Numbered from the stretch's first letter, positions 15,987-24,836 are shown. The stretch: 33,994 nucleotides of DNA from Methanolinea sp. (GCA_030019395.1 JASEES010000003.1:33103-67096); one strand, 5' to 3'. Translations and numbers: made by a program. The notes: generated by a model from the sequence alone, not told the origin.

Positions 15987-16673
15987 ATGCATATCAACTG
16001 GAAGAGCTGGACCCACGTGACCAAGCTTGACCCCGACAGGCAGCTGACACCCGAGCAGATACAGGGGGTGGTCACCAGCGGGACCGATGCCCTGATGCTC
16101 TCGGGGACGCTGAACGTGACCAGGAAGAATATGCAGGAACTCCTGCGACAGGTCGCCGCGTACGGCCTGCCCCTCGTCGTCGAACCGGCCGGTCCCGAGG
16201 CGGTCATCAGCGAGGGTGCCGACCTCCTCTTCGTCCCGAGCGTCCTGAACACGAAGAACGTCGAATGGATCGTGGGGAAGCACACCCAGTGGGTGCTGCA
16301 GCAGGAGATCGACTGGGAACGCGTCGTCCCGGAAGCGTACATCGTCCTCAACCCCAACTCTTCCGTGGGGAAGGTCACGGCCGCCAACTGCGCCCTCTCG
16401 CCAAAGGAAGCCGCCGCGTTCGCGACGGTCGCGGACCGCTACTTCCACTTCCCCATCGTGTACATCGAGTACTCGGGGATGTACGGTGACCCGGCGGTCG
16501 TCAGGGCGGTGTCCGGGGCGCTCGAATCCTCGGTCCTCTACTACGGCGGCGGTATCGATTCGCCCGAAAAGGCCGCCGAGATGGCACAGTACGCCGATAC
16601 CATCGTGGTCGGCAACGCCGTCTACGAGAAGGGGATCGATGCCCTGCGGGCAACGGTCAGGGCCGTGATCTGA
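15987..16673 (+). CDS. Geranylgeranylglyceryl phosphate synthase
   Basis: The 228-aa product is a TIM-barrel prenyltransferase that joins sn-glycerol-1-phosphate to geranylgeranyl diphosphate, the first committed step of archaeal ether lipids. Visible family motifs are VTKLDP at 11-16, SGTLNVT at 39-45, FVPSVLNTKN near 82-91, YIEYSGMYGDP at 159-169, YYGGGIDSPEKA at 185-196 and the phosphate-binding VVGNAVYE at 207-214. The size fits the short group I enzymes of methanogens and haloarchaea, and the enzyme works at the membrane face. The ATG has aaggag eight bases upstream and lies 14 bp after topA, so it ends the same operon. The heptaprenyl-transferring bacterial PcrB is related but unlikely here. 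Confidence 0.94.
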   Translation: MHINWKSWTHVTKLDPDRQLTPEQIQGVVTSGTDALMLSGTLNVTRKNMQELLRQVAAYGLPLVVEPAGPEAVISEGADLLFVPSVLNTKNVEWIVGKHTQWVLQQEIDWERVVPEAYIVLNPNSSVGKVTAANCALSPKEAAAFATVADRYFHFPIVYIEYSGMYGDPAVVRAVSGALESSVLYYGGGIDSPEKAAEMAQYADTIVVGNAVYEKGIDALRATVRAVI

Positions 16674-16675
16674 AA

Positions 16676-16695
16676 AAAAGGCGGGCGGGCCTTTT
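16676..16695 (+). terminator. Terminator-like hairpin after GGGP synthase
   Basis: The bases aaaaggc (16676-16682) pair with gcctttt (16689-16695) around a six-base loop, starting 3 nt after the stop. Its T-rich right arm suits transcription termination and separates the operon from the methyltransferase gene. Confidence 0.5.
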
Positions 16696-16754
16696 CCCCC
16701 CGTGGCCGGAACCATTGGAAGCGCTGCCGGATTTTCCCGGAGGAACCGATCCGA

Positions 16755-17501
16755 ATGCCTGAGATCCGTTTTGTCCTCGTTGAGCCGCTCTACGAGGGAA
16801 ACGTCGGGTTTGCAGCCCGGGCAATCAAGAACTTCGGGTTCTCCCGGCTCGTGCTCGTGGACCCCTGCCCGCTCGGGGACGACGCCCTCGCCCGGGCTGC
16901 GCACGCATCCGACGTCCTGAAGGCAGCCCGGGTCTGTTCCCTCGAAGAAGTCTTTTCTGAAAGCGACATCACCGTTGCAACCACCGGCGAGGTCGGAAAG
17001 ACGATCTGCCACCCGATGAGGATGCCCTACTGTTCCCCCAGGGAGCTCCGGGAGATGATCGGGGACGTTGCCGGGACCGTCTCCATCCTCTTCGGGCGGG
17101 AGAACTGGGGGTTGAACAACGAGGAGATGCGGCGGTCCGACATCGTGTGCACGATCCCGACGTCGCCGGACTACCCCATCCTGAACCTCTCGCATGCCGT
17201 TGCCATCATCGCGTACGAGCTTGCCAGCCTTCCCCGGGGCGAGTACCTGCTCGCCGGGAGGGAACAGATGGAACACCTCTACCGGCACATCGACCAGTAC
17301 CTGACCCTCATCAACCACCCGGCCTTCAAGCGGGAGGGAACCATGCTCATGATGAGGAGGATATTCGGGCGGGCACGGCTCACCGCACGCGAGGCATCGA
17401 CCCTCCACGGGCTGATGCGGCGGTCCGAGTGGCATATCAGGCACGACGTGCGCACGGAAAGTCCCCCCGGCGAAGACGATTCCGGGGACGCGGACGAGTG
17501 A
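16755..17501 (+). CDS. trmJ: tRNA (cytidine/uridine-2'-O-)-methyltransferase, TrmJ/SpoU family
   Basis: The 248-aa product is a SPOUT-class RNA 2'-O-methyltransferase. It has the family motif 1 VEPLYEGNVGFAARAIKNFG at 9-28, motif 2 LFGRENWGLNNEEM at 112-125 and motif 3 IPTSPDYPILNLSHAVAI at 134-151, which together build the knotted SAM pocket. The C-terminal helices (EHLYRHIDQYL, RIFGRARLTAREASTLHGL) are those of TrmJ. TrmJ methylates position 32 of tRNA anticodon loops; archaeal TrmJ acts mainly on cytidine, and that substrate is inferred from the family. A ggagg lies 11 bases before the ATG. The last 25 residues are acidic and probably disordered. It is likely transcribed alone after the hairpin at 16676. 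Confidence 0.9.
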   Translation: MPEIRFVLVEPLYEGNVGFAARAIKNFGFSRLVLVDPCPLGDDALARAAHASDVLKAARVCSLEEVFSESDITVATTGEVGKTICHPMRMPYCSPRELREMIGDVAGTVSILFGRENWGLNNEEMRRSDIVCTIPTSPDYPILNLSHAVAIIAYELASLPRGEYLLAGREQMEHLYRHIDQYLTLINHPAFKREGTMLMMRRIFGRARLTAREASTLHGLMRRSEWHIRHDVRTESPPGEDDSGDADE

Positions 17502-17594
17502 TCGCCTGCGGTACCGGGAGACCCCCTACCGGGACATGGTCCGGGCAGGAGAAGAACCGGATCATTATTGGGGACGGGGGCTGACAGGATTACC

Positions 17595-18563
17595 ATGAAG
17601 AGAGCGCTGGTACCGGGACTTGCCTGCCTCCTGCTCGTCGCTGTCCTGTCGTTTTCGGGCTGCAGCACGACCGGGCCTGCGGGTGCAGCCCCCGATGTGC
17701 GGACACAGGCTGACCTTGCCGGGTTCGTTTCGCATGCTGCACACTACGCAGAATCCTCCGGGAGAGACGCGGCCCTTGCCACCTTCTCCCAAAAGACCGG
17801 GCCGTTTTCCCGCGTTGACCTTTATATCTATGCCTACGACTCTAACGGGACGCTCCTTGTGGACCCCTCGCAGCCGGAGGCCGTCGGGACGAACAGGCTC
17901 GACCGGACCGACGTCCGCGGTCTTCCCGTCATCCGGATCGGGGCTCACGTGGCATCCGGAGGCGGCGGGTTCATCGCGTACCTCGATCCGGCACCGGCGT
18001 CCGGCGCACTAAACGAGTCGCACGGGGAAAGCTCCGTACCGAAGATCGGGTACGTCTGCCCGGCAGGCAGTGACATGTGGATCGGGTCAGGCCTCTCCCT
18101 CTCCGACCTCGCGGATACGGGGCCGCGGGGAATGCCTCCGGCCATCGGAAACATGACGGACCTCGTCCGGAGAGGGGCAGAATACGGCTGGACGCACGGA
18201 GACGAGGCTGCCTTTGCCGCGATATCGGACGCATCGGGGATATTCGTGGATGGGGAGGGACACTACCTGTACGCGTACGATTACAACGGGACGCTCCTTG
18301 CACACCCCCACCTCAGGGGAGCGGTCGGGACGAACCTGATCGGGCTTGCGGACCCGTTTGGCATGGAAACCATCCGTGCACTTGCTGACACGGCCCGATC
18401 GGGAGGAGGGTTCATCGTCTTCGTCTGGCCCAACCCCGGACGGGAAAACAGGGAGGAACTGAAGATCGGGTACGTCCTCCCCGTCAACGAACGCTGGTGG
18501 GTGGGCTCCGGCGTGTACCTGAGCGAAATCACGGGCGTGGACACGTCGTTTACTCCACCCTGA
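17595..18563 (+). CDS. Lipoprotein with two tandem Cache-like sensor domains
   Basis: The 322-aa product has a lipoprotein signal peptide with lipobox FSGC and C23. The rest is an internal duplication of about 140 residues. The first copy contains VDLYIYAYDSNGTLLVDP, then AVGTNR and KIGYVCPAGSDMWIGSGL; the second contains YLYAYDYNGTLLAHP, AVGTNL and KIGYVLPVNERWWVGSGVY. These are the features of single Cache-type (sCache) domains, which bind small ligands outside the cell. There is no output domain, so a partner must relay any signal, or it is a ligand-binding protein. ATG 17595 has an agg six bases upstream and is preferred over an in-frame start 27 bp earlier. It stands between trmJ and dcd without clear operon links. 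Confidence 0.8.
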   Translation: MKRALVPGLACLLLVAVLSFSGCSTTGPAGAAPDVRTQADLAGFVSHAAHYAESSGRDAALATFSQKTGPFSRVDLYIYAYDSNGTLLVDPSQPEAVGTNRLDRTDVRGLPVIRIGAHVASGGGGFIAYLDPAPASGALNESHGESSVPKIGYVCPAGSDMWIGSGLSLSDLADTGPRGMPPAIGNMTDLVRRGAEYGWTHGDEAAFAAISDASGIFVDGEGHYLYAYDYNGTLLAHPHLRGAVGTNLIGLADPFGMETIRALADTARSGGGFIVFVWPNPGRENREELKIGYVLPVNERWWVGSGVYLSEITGVDTSFTPP

Positions 18564-18685
18564 AGCGGACAGTGCCGGTTTCCCCCGGGGCAGGAACAGT
18601 GTGCCCATGGCGGGACGCCTGCCGGGAGGGGCAGGGGGAGTGACGGGGGAAGCCCTAATACGCTTCCCCGTTCCACTTTTTTCCC

Positions 18686-19243
18686 ATGATTCTCGTGGAC
18701 TGGCAGATCGTGGACAGGATCAGGAGGGGTTTTATCTCCGTCGAGCCCTTCGACCCCGGCCTCGTCCAGCCGAACTCCCTCGATATACGCCTCGGAAACC
18801 ACTTCGTGTGGTACGAGGCAGGGGACGCCGTGATCGACCCCTACGTGGCAGAGACCATTGTGGAAGGCACACGCGAAACGGTCGCGGACTCGATCGTGCT
18901 TGCCCCCGGCCAATTCATGCTCGCCGAGACCCTGGAGGTCATCGGTCTCCCGGACAACATCGTCGCGAGCATCGAAGGCAAGAGCAGCATCGCCCGGCTC
19001 GGCGTCGAACTTCACCAGACCGGGGGGTGGATCGATGCAGGGTTCCGGGGGTCGATTACGCTGGAGATGTGCAACGTGAACGCCCGGCCCGTCCGCATAT
19101 ACGCCGGGATGCCGATCGGGCAGCTCGTGTTCTATACCACGGAAAAGGCGCTTTCCCCCTACAACCTCAGGAAGGATGCCAAGTACATGGACCAGCGGCA
19201 GGCGACCCTCTCGCGGTACCACCAGAATATCCGGGATATCTGA
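18686..19243 (+). CDS. dcd: dCTP deaminase
   Basis: The 185-aa product belongs to the trimeric dUTPase/dCTP-deaminase fold. It shows [15 protein letters not shown] near 27-40, [10 protein letters not shown] at 97-106 and the active-site stretch [18 protein letters not shown] with the likely catalytic E127, followed by the PIGQLVFY strand. It converts dCTP to dUTP in pyrimidine deoxynucleotide synthesis. Some methanogen homologues also hydrolyse dUTP to dUMP; I cannot tell from sequence which form this is. No ribosome-binding site precedes the ATG, but a TATA-like ctaatacg lies about 30 bp upstream, which suggests a leaderless transcript. The start and length are normal for the family. Confidence 0.93.
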   Translation: MILVDWQIVDRIRRGFISVEPFDPGLVQPNSLDIRLGNHFVWYEAGDAVIDPYVAETIVEGTRETVADSIVLAPGQFMLAETLEVIGLPDNIVASIEGKSSIARLGVELHQTGGWIDAGFRGSITLEMCNVNARPVRIYAGMPIGQLVFYTTEKALSPYNLRKDAKYMDQRQATLSRYHQNIRDI

Positions 19244-19245
19244 AT

Positions 19246-19258
19246 CGGTATTATACCG
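19246..19258. promoter_or_regulatory. Inverted repeat overlapping the thrS TATA box
   Basis: The bases cggtat-t-ataccg form a perfect 6+1+6 inverted repeat that contains the TATA-like tattata. It lies 51 bp before the thrS ATG. A protein binding this symmetric site would block the general transcription factor, so it is a plausible operator, though chance symmetry around a TATA is possible. Confidence 0.35.
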
Positions 19259-19308
19259 GATGACATCAGATAAGGTAGGGATGAATCCGAGAGGGATGGA
19301 GCGAAAGT

Positions 19309-21138
19309 ATGCGACTTCTCCTGATACATTCTGATTTTATCGAGTTTGAAGCAAAGCAGAAGACCGGCATGGCTGAGGAGGACCAGCCGCTGAAGGGGTT
19401 TGCCGAGGATGCCCTGACGGTCTTCTGCGCCGTGGAGTCCGGCGACGAGGACGATATGGCAGGCGTCGTGGAGCAGGCCGGGGCAGAGATATCGAAGACG
19501 GCCGACCAGCTCTCCGTCGAAAACATCGTCCTCTACCCGTACGCGCACCTCTCGAGCGACCTCGCGAGGCCCGACGCGGCAGTGGAGGCCCTCAAAATGC
19601 TCGAGCACCTCCTCGTCGACATCGGTTTCGAGGTCAAAAGGGCGCCGTTCGGGTGGTACAAGTCGTTCCGCCTCTCCTGCAAGGGCCACCCCCTCTCCGA
19701 GCTCTCCCGCACCATCCTTCCCCCCGAGGGAGGGGCAAAGAAGGAGAAGAAGGAGGTGACCCACGAGTTCTTCGTCCTGACACCCGACGGGAAGCGACAC
19801 GACGCGAAGGCGTTCATGGACAACTCTGCCTTCGGCTGCCTCGTCCGGAAAGAACTGGGCGAGCCGTCGGAAGGCGGCGGGGAGCCTGCCCACGTCGAGC
19901 TGATGCGGGGAAAGGAACTCGTCGATTACGAGCCGGTATCGGACGTGGGACACCTCCGGTGGCTCCCGAAGGGAAAGCTTGTCCGCGACCTTCTTGCCGA
20001 CTATGTCCTCTCGCGGCTCCTGCCCTACGGGGCGTCCCCGGTCGAGACCCCGGTCATGTACGACCTTGCCGACCGGGCGATCTACGAGCATGCCGACAAG
20101 TTCGGGGAACGCCAGTACCGGTTCAGGAGCGGGACGCGGAACATGATGCTCCGGTTCGCCGCATGCTTCGGGATGTTCTCCATCATGCGGGACATGCACA
20201 TCTCCCCCAACACCCTGCCGATGAAGATGTACGAGCTCTCGACCTACTCGTTCCGTCACGAGCAGAAGGGAGAGGTCATCGGGCTGAAACGGCTGCGTGC
20301 GTTCACGATGCCGGACATGCACACCCTCTGCCTCGACATGCCGCAGGCGCTCCGGTGCTTCGAGGAGCAGCTCCTGATGGGATGGGAGACGGGCAGGGAC
20401 TTTGGGACCGAACTCGTGGGTGTCATCCGGTGCACGCGGGACTTCTATAACGAGTACAGCGACTGGGTCACGAAGATGGTGCAGGTATCGGGGCAGCCCC
20501 TCCTCATCGAGATCCTCTCGGAGAGGGTCCACTACTGGGTGGCGAAGGTGGACCTTGCCGCCATCGACGGACAGGGCCGGCCCATCGAGAACCCGACGGT
20601 CCAGATCGACGTGGAGAGCTCGCAGCGGTTCGACATCAAATACCACCTCGACGGAAAGGAAGTCCATCCCCCGATCCTCCACTGTTCCCCGACAGGATCG
20701 GTCGAGCGGGTCATCTGTGCGATCCTCGAGAGCTGTGCGAAGCAGGACGTGCCCCGGCTCCCGACGTGGCTCTCCCCGACACAGGTCAGGGTCATTCCCG
20801 TTGCCGAGCGGCACCTCGAGTATGCAACGACAGTGGCACGCGAACTGAACGCAGCCCGCATCCGGGCGGACCTCGACGACCGGGACGAGAGCGTGTCAAA
20901 GAAGGTCAGGGAAGCAGCCGTCGACTGGGTCCCGTTCGTGGTCGTTGTCGGCGATTCCGAAGTGGAGAGCGGCAGGCTGACCGTGACGATCCGGTCCCGG
21001 TCGGAACCCCAAAAACCGTTCAAGGAGACCTTCACCCTCCCCGAACTCGCTGCTGCCGTCCGGGAAGAGGTTGGGGACAAACCGTTCCGCCCCCTCTACA
21101 CCCCGGTGCACCTCTCGAAGAAGCCGCGGTACATCTGA
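19309..21138 (+). CDS. thrS: Threonyl-tRNA synthetase, archaeal type
   Basis: The 609-aa product charges tRNA(Thr). Residues 1-145 are the archaeal editing domain related to D-aminoacyl-tRNA deacylase ([16 protein letters not shown], then [10 protein letters not shown], and [21 protein letters not shown]), which removes mischarged Ser. From about 220 to 500 is the class II core, with the motif 1 region [23 protein letters not shown] carrying the probable zinc Cys, [10 protein letters not shown] of motif 2, and the late [17 protein letters not shown] of motif 3. Residues 510-609 are the anticodon-binding domain ([32 protein letters not shown]). The length matches archaeal ThrRS. The ATG has ggag eight bases before it, and a T6 run at 21155-21160 ends transcription. 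Confidence 0.96.
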   Translation: MRLLLIHSDFIEFEAKQKTGMAEEDQPLKGFAEDALTVFCAVESGDEDDMAGVVEQAGAEISKTADQLSVENIVLYPYAHLSSDLARPDAAVEALKMLEHLLVDIGFEVKRAPFGWYKSFRLSCKGHPLSELSRTILPPEGGAKKEKKEVTHEFFVLTPDGKRHDAKAFMDNSAFGCLVRKELGEPSEGGGEPAHVELMRGKELVDYEPVSDVGHLRWLPKGKLVRDLLADYVLSRLLPYGASPVETPVMYDLADRAIYEHADKFGERQYRFRSGTRNMMLRFAACFGMFSIMRDMHISPNTLPMKMYELSTYSFRHEQKGEVIGLKRLRAFTMPDMHTLCLDMPQALRCFEEQLLMGWETGRDFGTELVGVIRCTRDFYNEYSDWVTKMVQVSGQPLLIEILSERVHYWVAKVDLAAIDGQGRPIENPTVQIDVESSQRFDIKYHLDGKEVHPPILHCSPTGSVERVICAILESCAKQDVPRLPTWLSPTQVRVIPVAERHLEYATTVARELNAARIRADLDDRDESVSKKVREAAVDWVPFVVVVGDSEVESGRLTVTIRSRSEPQKPFKETFTLPELAAAVREEVGDKPFRPLYTPVHLSKKPRYI

Positions 21139-21154
21139 GAAACCCGGTAAAAAC

Positions 21155-21160
21155 TTTTTT
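21155..21160 (+). terminator. T-run terminator after thrS
   Basis: Six T residues lie 17 bp after the thrS stop without a strong hairpin. Archaeal RNA polymerase commonly ends at such T-runs. Confidence 0.4.
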
Positions 21161-21329
21161 CCCTCTCATGGCAACGGAGAGAGGAATAGTCGTTTCTCCC
21201 TGGTCTCCCGCAGTATCGTGACCCTCTGGTTGCGAGGAGGGGGTCTTCTTTTCTCAGGGGCCGATCTTAAAAAACGATCGCCGGTCTTCCGGGGACGCCA
21301 TGCCGCCCTTCACCCGGGTACAGGGACGC

Positions 21330-21344
21330 ACCGTTTATGACGGT
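21330..21344. promoter_or_regulatory. Inverted repeat around a TATA-like element before the YkgJ-like gene
   Basis: The bases accgt-ttatg-acggt have 5-bp arms flanking the TATA-like ttatg, about 30 bp before the ATG at 21369. It could be an operator; the arms are short. Confidence 0.25.
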
Positions 21345-21368
21345 TTCCCGCCATAATTGGAAGGTACG

Positions 21369-21761
21369 ATGGAACAGGTCTGCCGCCAGTGCGGGCGCTG
21401 CTGCGAGCGGTGGGGATGGGGCCAGCCGGGTACAGTCACGGACCTCGTCCCCTGGGTCCGGGCAGGGAGGGAGGACATCCTCCGGCATGTCTCGGTCCGG
21501 CTTTCCGGCGGCCGGTGGGTATCGGGCGATTCCCTCCGGGAAGGCGACCTTTCGTCCGTTGTCGCAGTCCGGTACTGGCAGGACACGGGGGGCCGTCCCC
21601 TCCGGTACTGCCCGTTTTTGGGGAGGCGGGATGACGGGCTTGCGTACTATGCAATCCACGCCGTACGCCCTGCCGTCTGCCGCGAATACGCGCCCTGGAA
21701 CTGTGCCGACGGCGACTACCTGCAGGTGAAGTGCCCGGCGTGCCGGGACCGGGTGCCCTGA
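21369..21761 (+). CDS. YkgJ-family cysteine cluster protein
   Basis: The 130-aa product has the YkgJ signature CRQCGRCCERWGWG with C5, C8, C11 and C12, then CPFL in the middle and the HAVRPAVCREYAPW segment with another Cys. Such proteins bind zinc or an iron-sulfur centre; the biochemical role of the family is not settled. The ending ends in a CPACRDRVP pair of cysteines. ATG 21369 has ggaagg four bases upstream, which rules out the in-frame TTG 12 bp earlier. It is a single gene after the thrS T-run. Confidence 0.82.
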   Translation: MEQVCRQCGRCCERWGWGQPGTVTDLVPWVRAGREDILRHVSVRLSGGRWVSGDSLREGDLSSVVAVRYWQDTGGRPLRYCPFLGRRDDGLAYYAIHAVRPAVCREYAPWNCADGDYLQVKCPACRDRVP

Positions 21762-22181
21762 AGGGGAGCAAAAAGGGAGAGGGAGGGGAGGTTTTTCGTC
21801 GGCTGCGTATTCGAGGTCCGGGGGATGCATATGGAAAAAGGAGAGGAGGAATGCTGATAGAGGGTGTGACAGGTCAGGACCGTAACCTGTCCGGCGACCT
21901 TTCCGCGTGAGGTAAAGGGCGGGCAGGGATCGATTTTACCTTTTCGCATCGCTGTCATGCCCGGGGCTCTCCATGATTACTTCATGTGCAGGAGTGGTAA
22001 AAAGCCGGTGCAGGACCATCACGCGGGAAGGAGCAGGGCATTTCCTTAAATGGAAGAGAGGGAGGCAGACAGCCCCCCGGCATTCTTTTGCTTGTCAGAC
22101 TGATTGGATTGCCGCTGACACCACTATTCCCTTCATCTTTTCCGCCCGGTTGTTTGGTTCCCCGGCTGTTCTCCGGGTGCC
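21762..22181. other. 420-bp gap with two inverted repeats, candidate structured RNA
   Basis: I see no gene. Two hairpins lie close together: gacaggt/acctgtc (21868-21874 with 21885-21891, 10-base loop) and aggtaaa/tttacct (21910-21916 with 21935-21941, followed by further T residues). The second is a plausible terminator-like stem. Nothing downstream on the forward strand is close, so this is not an obvious riboswitch. A small RNA between 21830 and 21945 is possible. Confidence 0.35.
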
Positions 22182-22508
22182 CTATCCTCTTGCCCGGAGT
22201 TCCTTTTCCGCTGCTGCGAGCGCTGCTGCTGCCTGCTCGTCTGTCCTCTCAGGGTCCCTGAACCGGAAAAACCGCTCGCAGACTAGTTCGGGACATTTCC
22301 CGCAGCGGGGAAGTTTCTTCAGGGTCGTGCAGCATTCATAAACCGGGCACTGGTCGATATTCACGAATGCTGTCCAGAATGGTCTTCCCCTTACCTTTTC
22401 ACAGCCGGGACAGTCCTTCTCATGGTGGTCGCAGTCGCTGCACGAAAACCCGCATACTGTTTCGATCTTTTTCTTTACTATATCCACCTGTCTTTGTTGC
22501 ACTCCCAT
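22182..22508 (-). CDS. DUF3795-like cysteine-rich protein
   Basis: The 108-aa product has the cysteine spacing of DUF3795 proteins: CGFSCSDCDHH (C19, C23, C26), CPGC (C33, C36), DQCPVYECC (C54, C59, C60) and CGKCPELVC (C69, C72, C77). These likely bind metal ions or iron-sulfur clusters. The function of the family is unknown. The tail from about 90 is Ala/Glu-rich helix. ATG 22508 is the natural start, since the frame upstream of it is Pro/Ser-rich and unlike protein. No ribosome-binding site is visible. It is divergent from the methyltransferase gene, with about 240 bp between. Confidence 0.72.
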   Translation of the reverse strand: MGVQQRQVDIVKKKIETVCGFSCSDCDHHEKDCPGCEKVRGRPFWTAFVNIDQCPVYECCTTLKKLPRCGKCPELVCERFFRFRDPERTDEQAAAALAAAEKELRARG

Positions 22509-22751
22509 AAAAATGCGGCATACGCGGGGTGAAAATGGAAAAAGCGAAAAGGACCCGGCTAAGGCAGGAGAAAATGAGCGGGTGGAGTTCTGCGGCTGTT
22601 TCCATTCCGGATGTGAACCTGTTTGGTCAGCACCAGTCCGGATTTCAGGCAGCCGGCCCGCGTGAAGCCCGCACTCCAAAAGCGCCTTCCTGGATAAGGG
22701 GTTCTTCTGACCACAAAGCACTCAATACACCCTGCAAAACAACTATGCATC

Positions 22752-23507
22752 ATGTCATTACCCCCATTACCCCCGCTATTTTACCAGATCTTCGAATCCC
22801 TCCCCCGGCAGGGGCCCGGCTGCCCTGAAGCGACGCGGAAGGTTTTTTCCCTGGTCCCGCCACTTCCGGGCGATGCACGGATCCTCGATATCGGATGCGG
22901 GAGCGGTGCTCAGACCCGGGACCTTGCTGCCCTCACCACCGGCACTATCACGGCGGTCGATAACCACCAGCCGTTCCTGGATGCGATCGATGCATGGGCA
23001 GAAAAAGCCGGCACGGCACAACGGGTGAAAACCGTCTGCGCCTCCATGAACGCCCTGCCGTTTGAGCAGGAATCTTTTGACCTCGTCTGGTCCGAGGGTG
23101 CCATCTTCATTGTCGGGTTCGGGGAGGGCCTCAACCTCTGGAAACCGCTCCTGAAAAAAGGTGGATACATGGTCGTGTCCGATGCCGACTGGTTCGAGCC
23201 GGATCCTCCTGCCGAGCTCGTGAAATGGTGGGAGAGCGAGGGATATATCCCCGTCACCGAAGAGGAGATGAAGGAACGAGTGAAGCGTGCCGGGCTCCGG
23301 CTCGTTGCAACGTACCGGCTGCCGGAAGCCGGGTGGTGGGATAACTATTATGTCCCGCTGCTGGCCCGGATTGCGGCGCTCCGGAAGACCCACGGATCGG
23401 ATCCCGGCAATGCCGCCCTTCTCGATGCTCTTATGCACGAAGCGGACATGTACCGGAAATACAAGCGGTGGTACGGGTACACGTTTTTCGTGATGCAGAA
23501 AACATGA
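22752..23507 (+). CDS. Class I SAM-dependent methyltransferase
   Basis: The 251-aa product has the Rossmann methyltransferase motif I ILDIGCGSGAQTRDLA at 44-59, the acidic end of strand 2 at D70 (TAVDNHQPF), motif II with SFDLVWSEGAIFIVGF, and GGYMVVSDADWF for strand 5. The substrate is not clear; the pattern resembles small-molecule methyltransferases of the UbiE/MenG-type superfamily. The C-terminal helices are rich in Trp and Tyr (WWDNYY, YKRWYGYTFF) and probably form the substrate lid. No ribosome-binding site is seen before the ATG. It is not in an operon with a recognised gene, so context gives no hint of the substrate. Confidence 0.88.
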   Translation: MSLPPLPPLFYQIFESLPRQGPGCPEATRKVFSLVPPLPGDARILDIGCGSGAQTRDLAALTTGTITAVDNHQPFLDAIDAWAEKAGTAQRVKTVCASMNALPFEQESFDLVWSEGAIFIVGFGEGLNLWKPLLKKGGYMVVSDADWFEPDPPAELVKWWESEGYIPVTEEEMKERVKRAGLRLVATYRLPEAGWWDNYYVPLLARIAALRKTHGSDPGNAALLDALMHEADMYRKYKRWYGYTFFVMQKT

Positions 23508-23736
23508 GATACGCCATCAGTGGCGCCGGCTCATCCGGGTGCGACGGGATGGCGCAACAAAAGCTCGTTTTCAATCCCCGGTTTGCATCCTTCGAACCAG
23601 ATGTGCTGGCTTTTGAAGGAAAAGCCCGCGAGGCGGAAGTACGGTTCCCGGCCCGGTGAAAGGAGGGAGAATGCCCCTCCTCATGCGCCCGGCGGGCGTC
23701 CCGCACAATGGATGCGGCACGACAGTATCCCGATGG

Positions 23737-24705
23737 CTACCTGATGTGGGGGAGCACGTCTTTCCAGAAATTCAGGCTCTCTTCCATTCCGATGGAGGGA
23801 CGGTGTTCCTTCGGGAGTGCCATGAACTGGTCTGCGATGGCAAGATGGGTGTATCCCATCCGCCCCATCTCCTCGATCCTCCTGATGCAGTCGTCTGCCG
23901 AGTGGAAGACAGTGATCATCCGGCTTGCAAATGCCTTTGACATCGCACCCCCCTGGATGGTTCCTGCATCGTGCTGGATGTAGTCGGGGTTGACCTCGCC
24001 CTTCGGGTCGTAGATGTACGAGAAATGGCCGACGCGTTCCATTTTTCCGGGGTCCTTTCCTGCCGCCCGGGCACCTGCCTCGAATGCGGGCCAGAGCTCG
24101 TCCCTGATGTACCGGGGATTGTTGGCAATGCTGATGATGTGGTCTCCCAGCCGCCCTGCCAGATCTGCTGCCCGGGGCCCGATGGCGCTGACATACACGG
24201 GGACCCTGGCCTTTGCCTTCGTCAGCAGGACAGCCTTATTGAGCGTGTAGTACTTTCCGGAAAAACTGATGGGCGTATCGCTCGTCCACAGCTTCCTGAT
24301 GACCGTGAGCGCCTCCTCGAGCATCTCGAGCCGGGTGGCATTGGACGGCCACTGGCCGCCGTACACCGCCATCTCGTTCGGCGGCTCTCCCGTCCCCACC
24401 CCGAGTCCCACGCGGCCGGGGTACATCGAACCCATCGTGGCAAAAGCCTGGGCAACGATGGCCGGGTGGTACCGCATGATGGGAGCGGTCACGCCGGTAA
24501 TGAAGGGGACCTTGTTCGTTGCCTGGAGTGCGGAACTCATGACTGTCCAGGCGAAGCTGCATTCTTCCCCGCCCGGCATGGCGATCAGGTGGTCTTCGAC
24601 CCAGAGAGAGTCAAAACCGATCTTTTCGGCGAGTTTTGAATATTTCAGGCATTCGGCAGGTGAAAAGGCATCACCGATGGAAAAGAACCCGATTTTAATT
24701 CCCAT
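23737..24705 (-). CDS. LLM-class F420-dependent oxidoreductase
   Basis: The 322-aa product is a luciferase-like TIM-barrel flavin/F420 enzyme, related to F420-dependent glucose-6-phosphate dehydrogenase and to methylene-H4MPT reductase. Motifs are IGFDSLWVEDHL near 28-39, PFITGVTAPIMRYHPAIVAQAFATM, PGRVGLGVGTGEPPNEMAVYG with the cofactor-binding Gly run, PVYVSAIGPRAADLAGRLGD, and a C-terminal helix. It is not the core Mer, whose N-terminus differs. Its substrate is unknown. ATG 24705 has gagg seven bases upstream. The gene is divergent from the acetoacetate-decarboxylase-like gene, with 169 bp between. Confidence 0.88.
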   Translation of the reverse strand: MGIKIGFFSIGDAFSPAECLKYSKLAEKIGFDSLWVEDHLIAMPGGEECSFAWTVMSSALQATNKVPFITGVTAPIMRYHPAIVAQAFATMGSMYPGRVGLGVGTGEPPNEMAVYGGQWPSNATRLEMLEEALTVIRKLWTSDTPISFSGKYYTLNKAVLLTKAKARVPVYVSAIGPRAADLAGRLGDHIISIANNPRYIRDELWPAFEAGARAAGKDPGKMERVGHFSYIYDPKGEVNPDYIQHDAGTIQGGAMSKAFASRMITVFHSADDCIRRIEEMGRMGYTHLAIADQFMALPKEHRPSIGMEESLNFWKDVLPHIR

Positions 24706-24836
24706 TTTATGACCTCGTCGCATTTTTTAACATTCTTTGGTGGTTTGTTAAACAGTGAGGCACGGGTTCATAAGAATGTTTTCCCGCCGTCAGGGACAAA
24801 AGAAGAAGACCGTGCCGGAAACAACAATGGATCAGA

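Noticed and set aside
23504-23659. 51-codon ORF overlapping the methyltransferase stop as ATGA
   Set aside because: The coupling is suggestive, but the product has no motif and no normal composition, and ATGA overlaps arise easily at a TGA stop.
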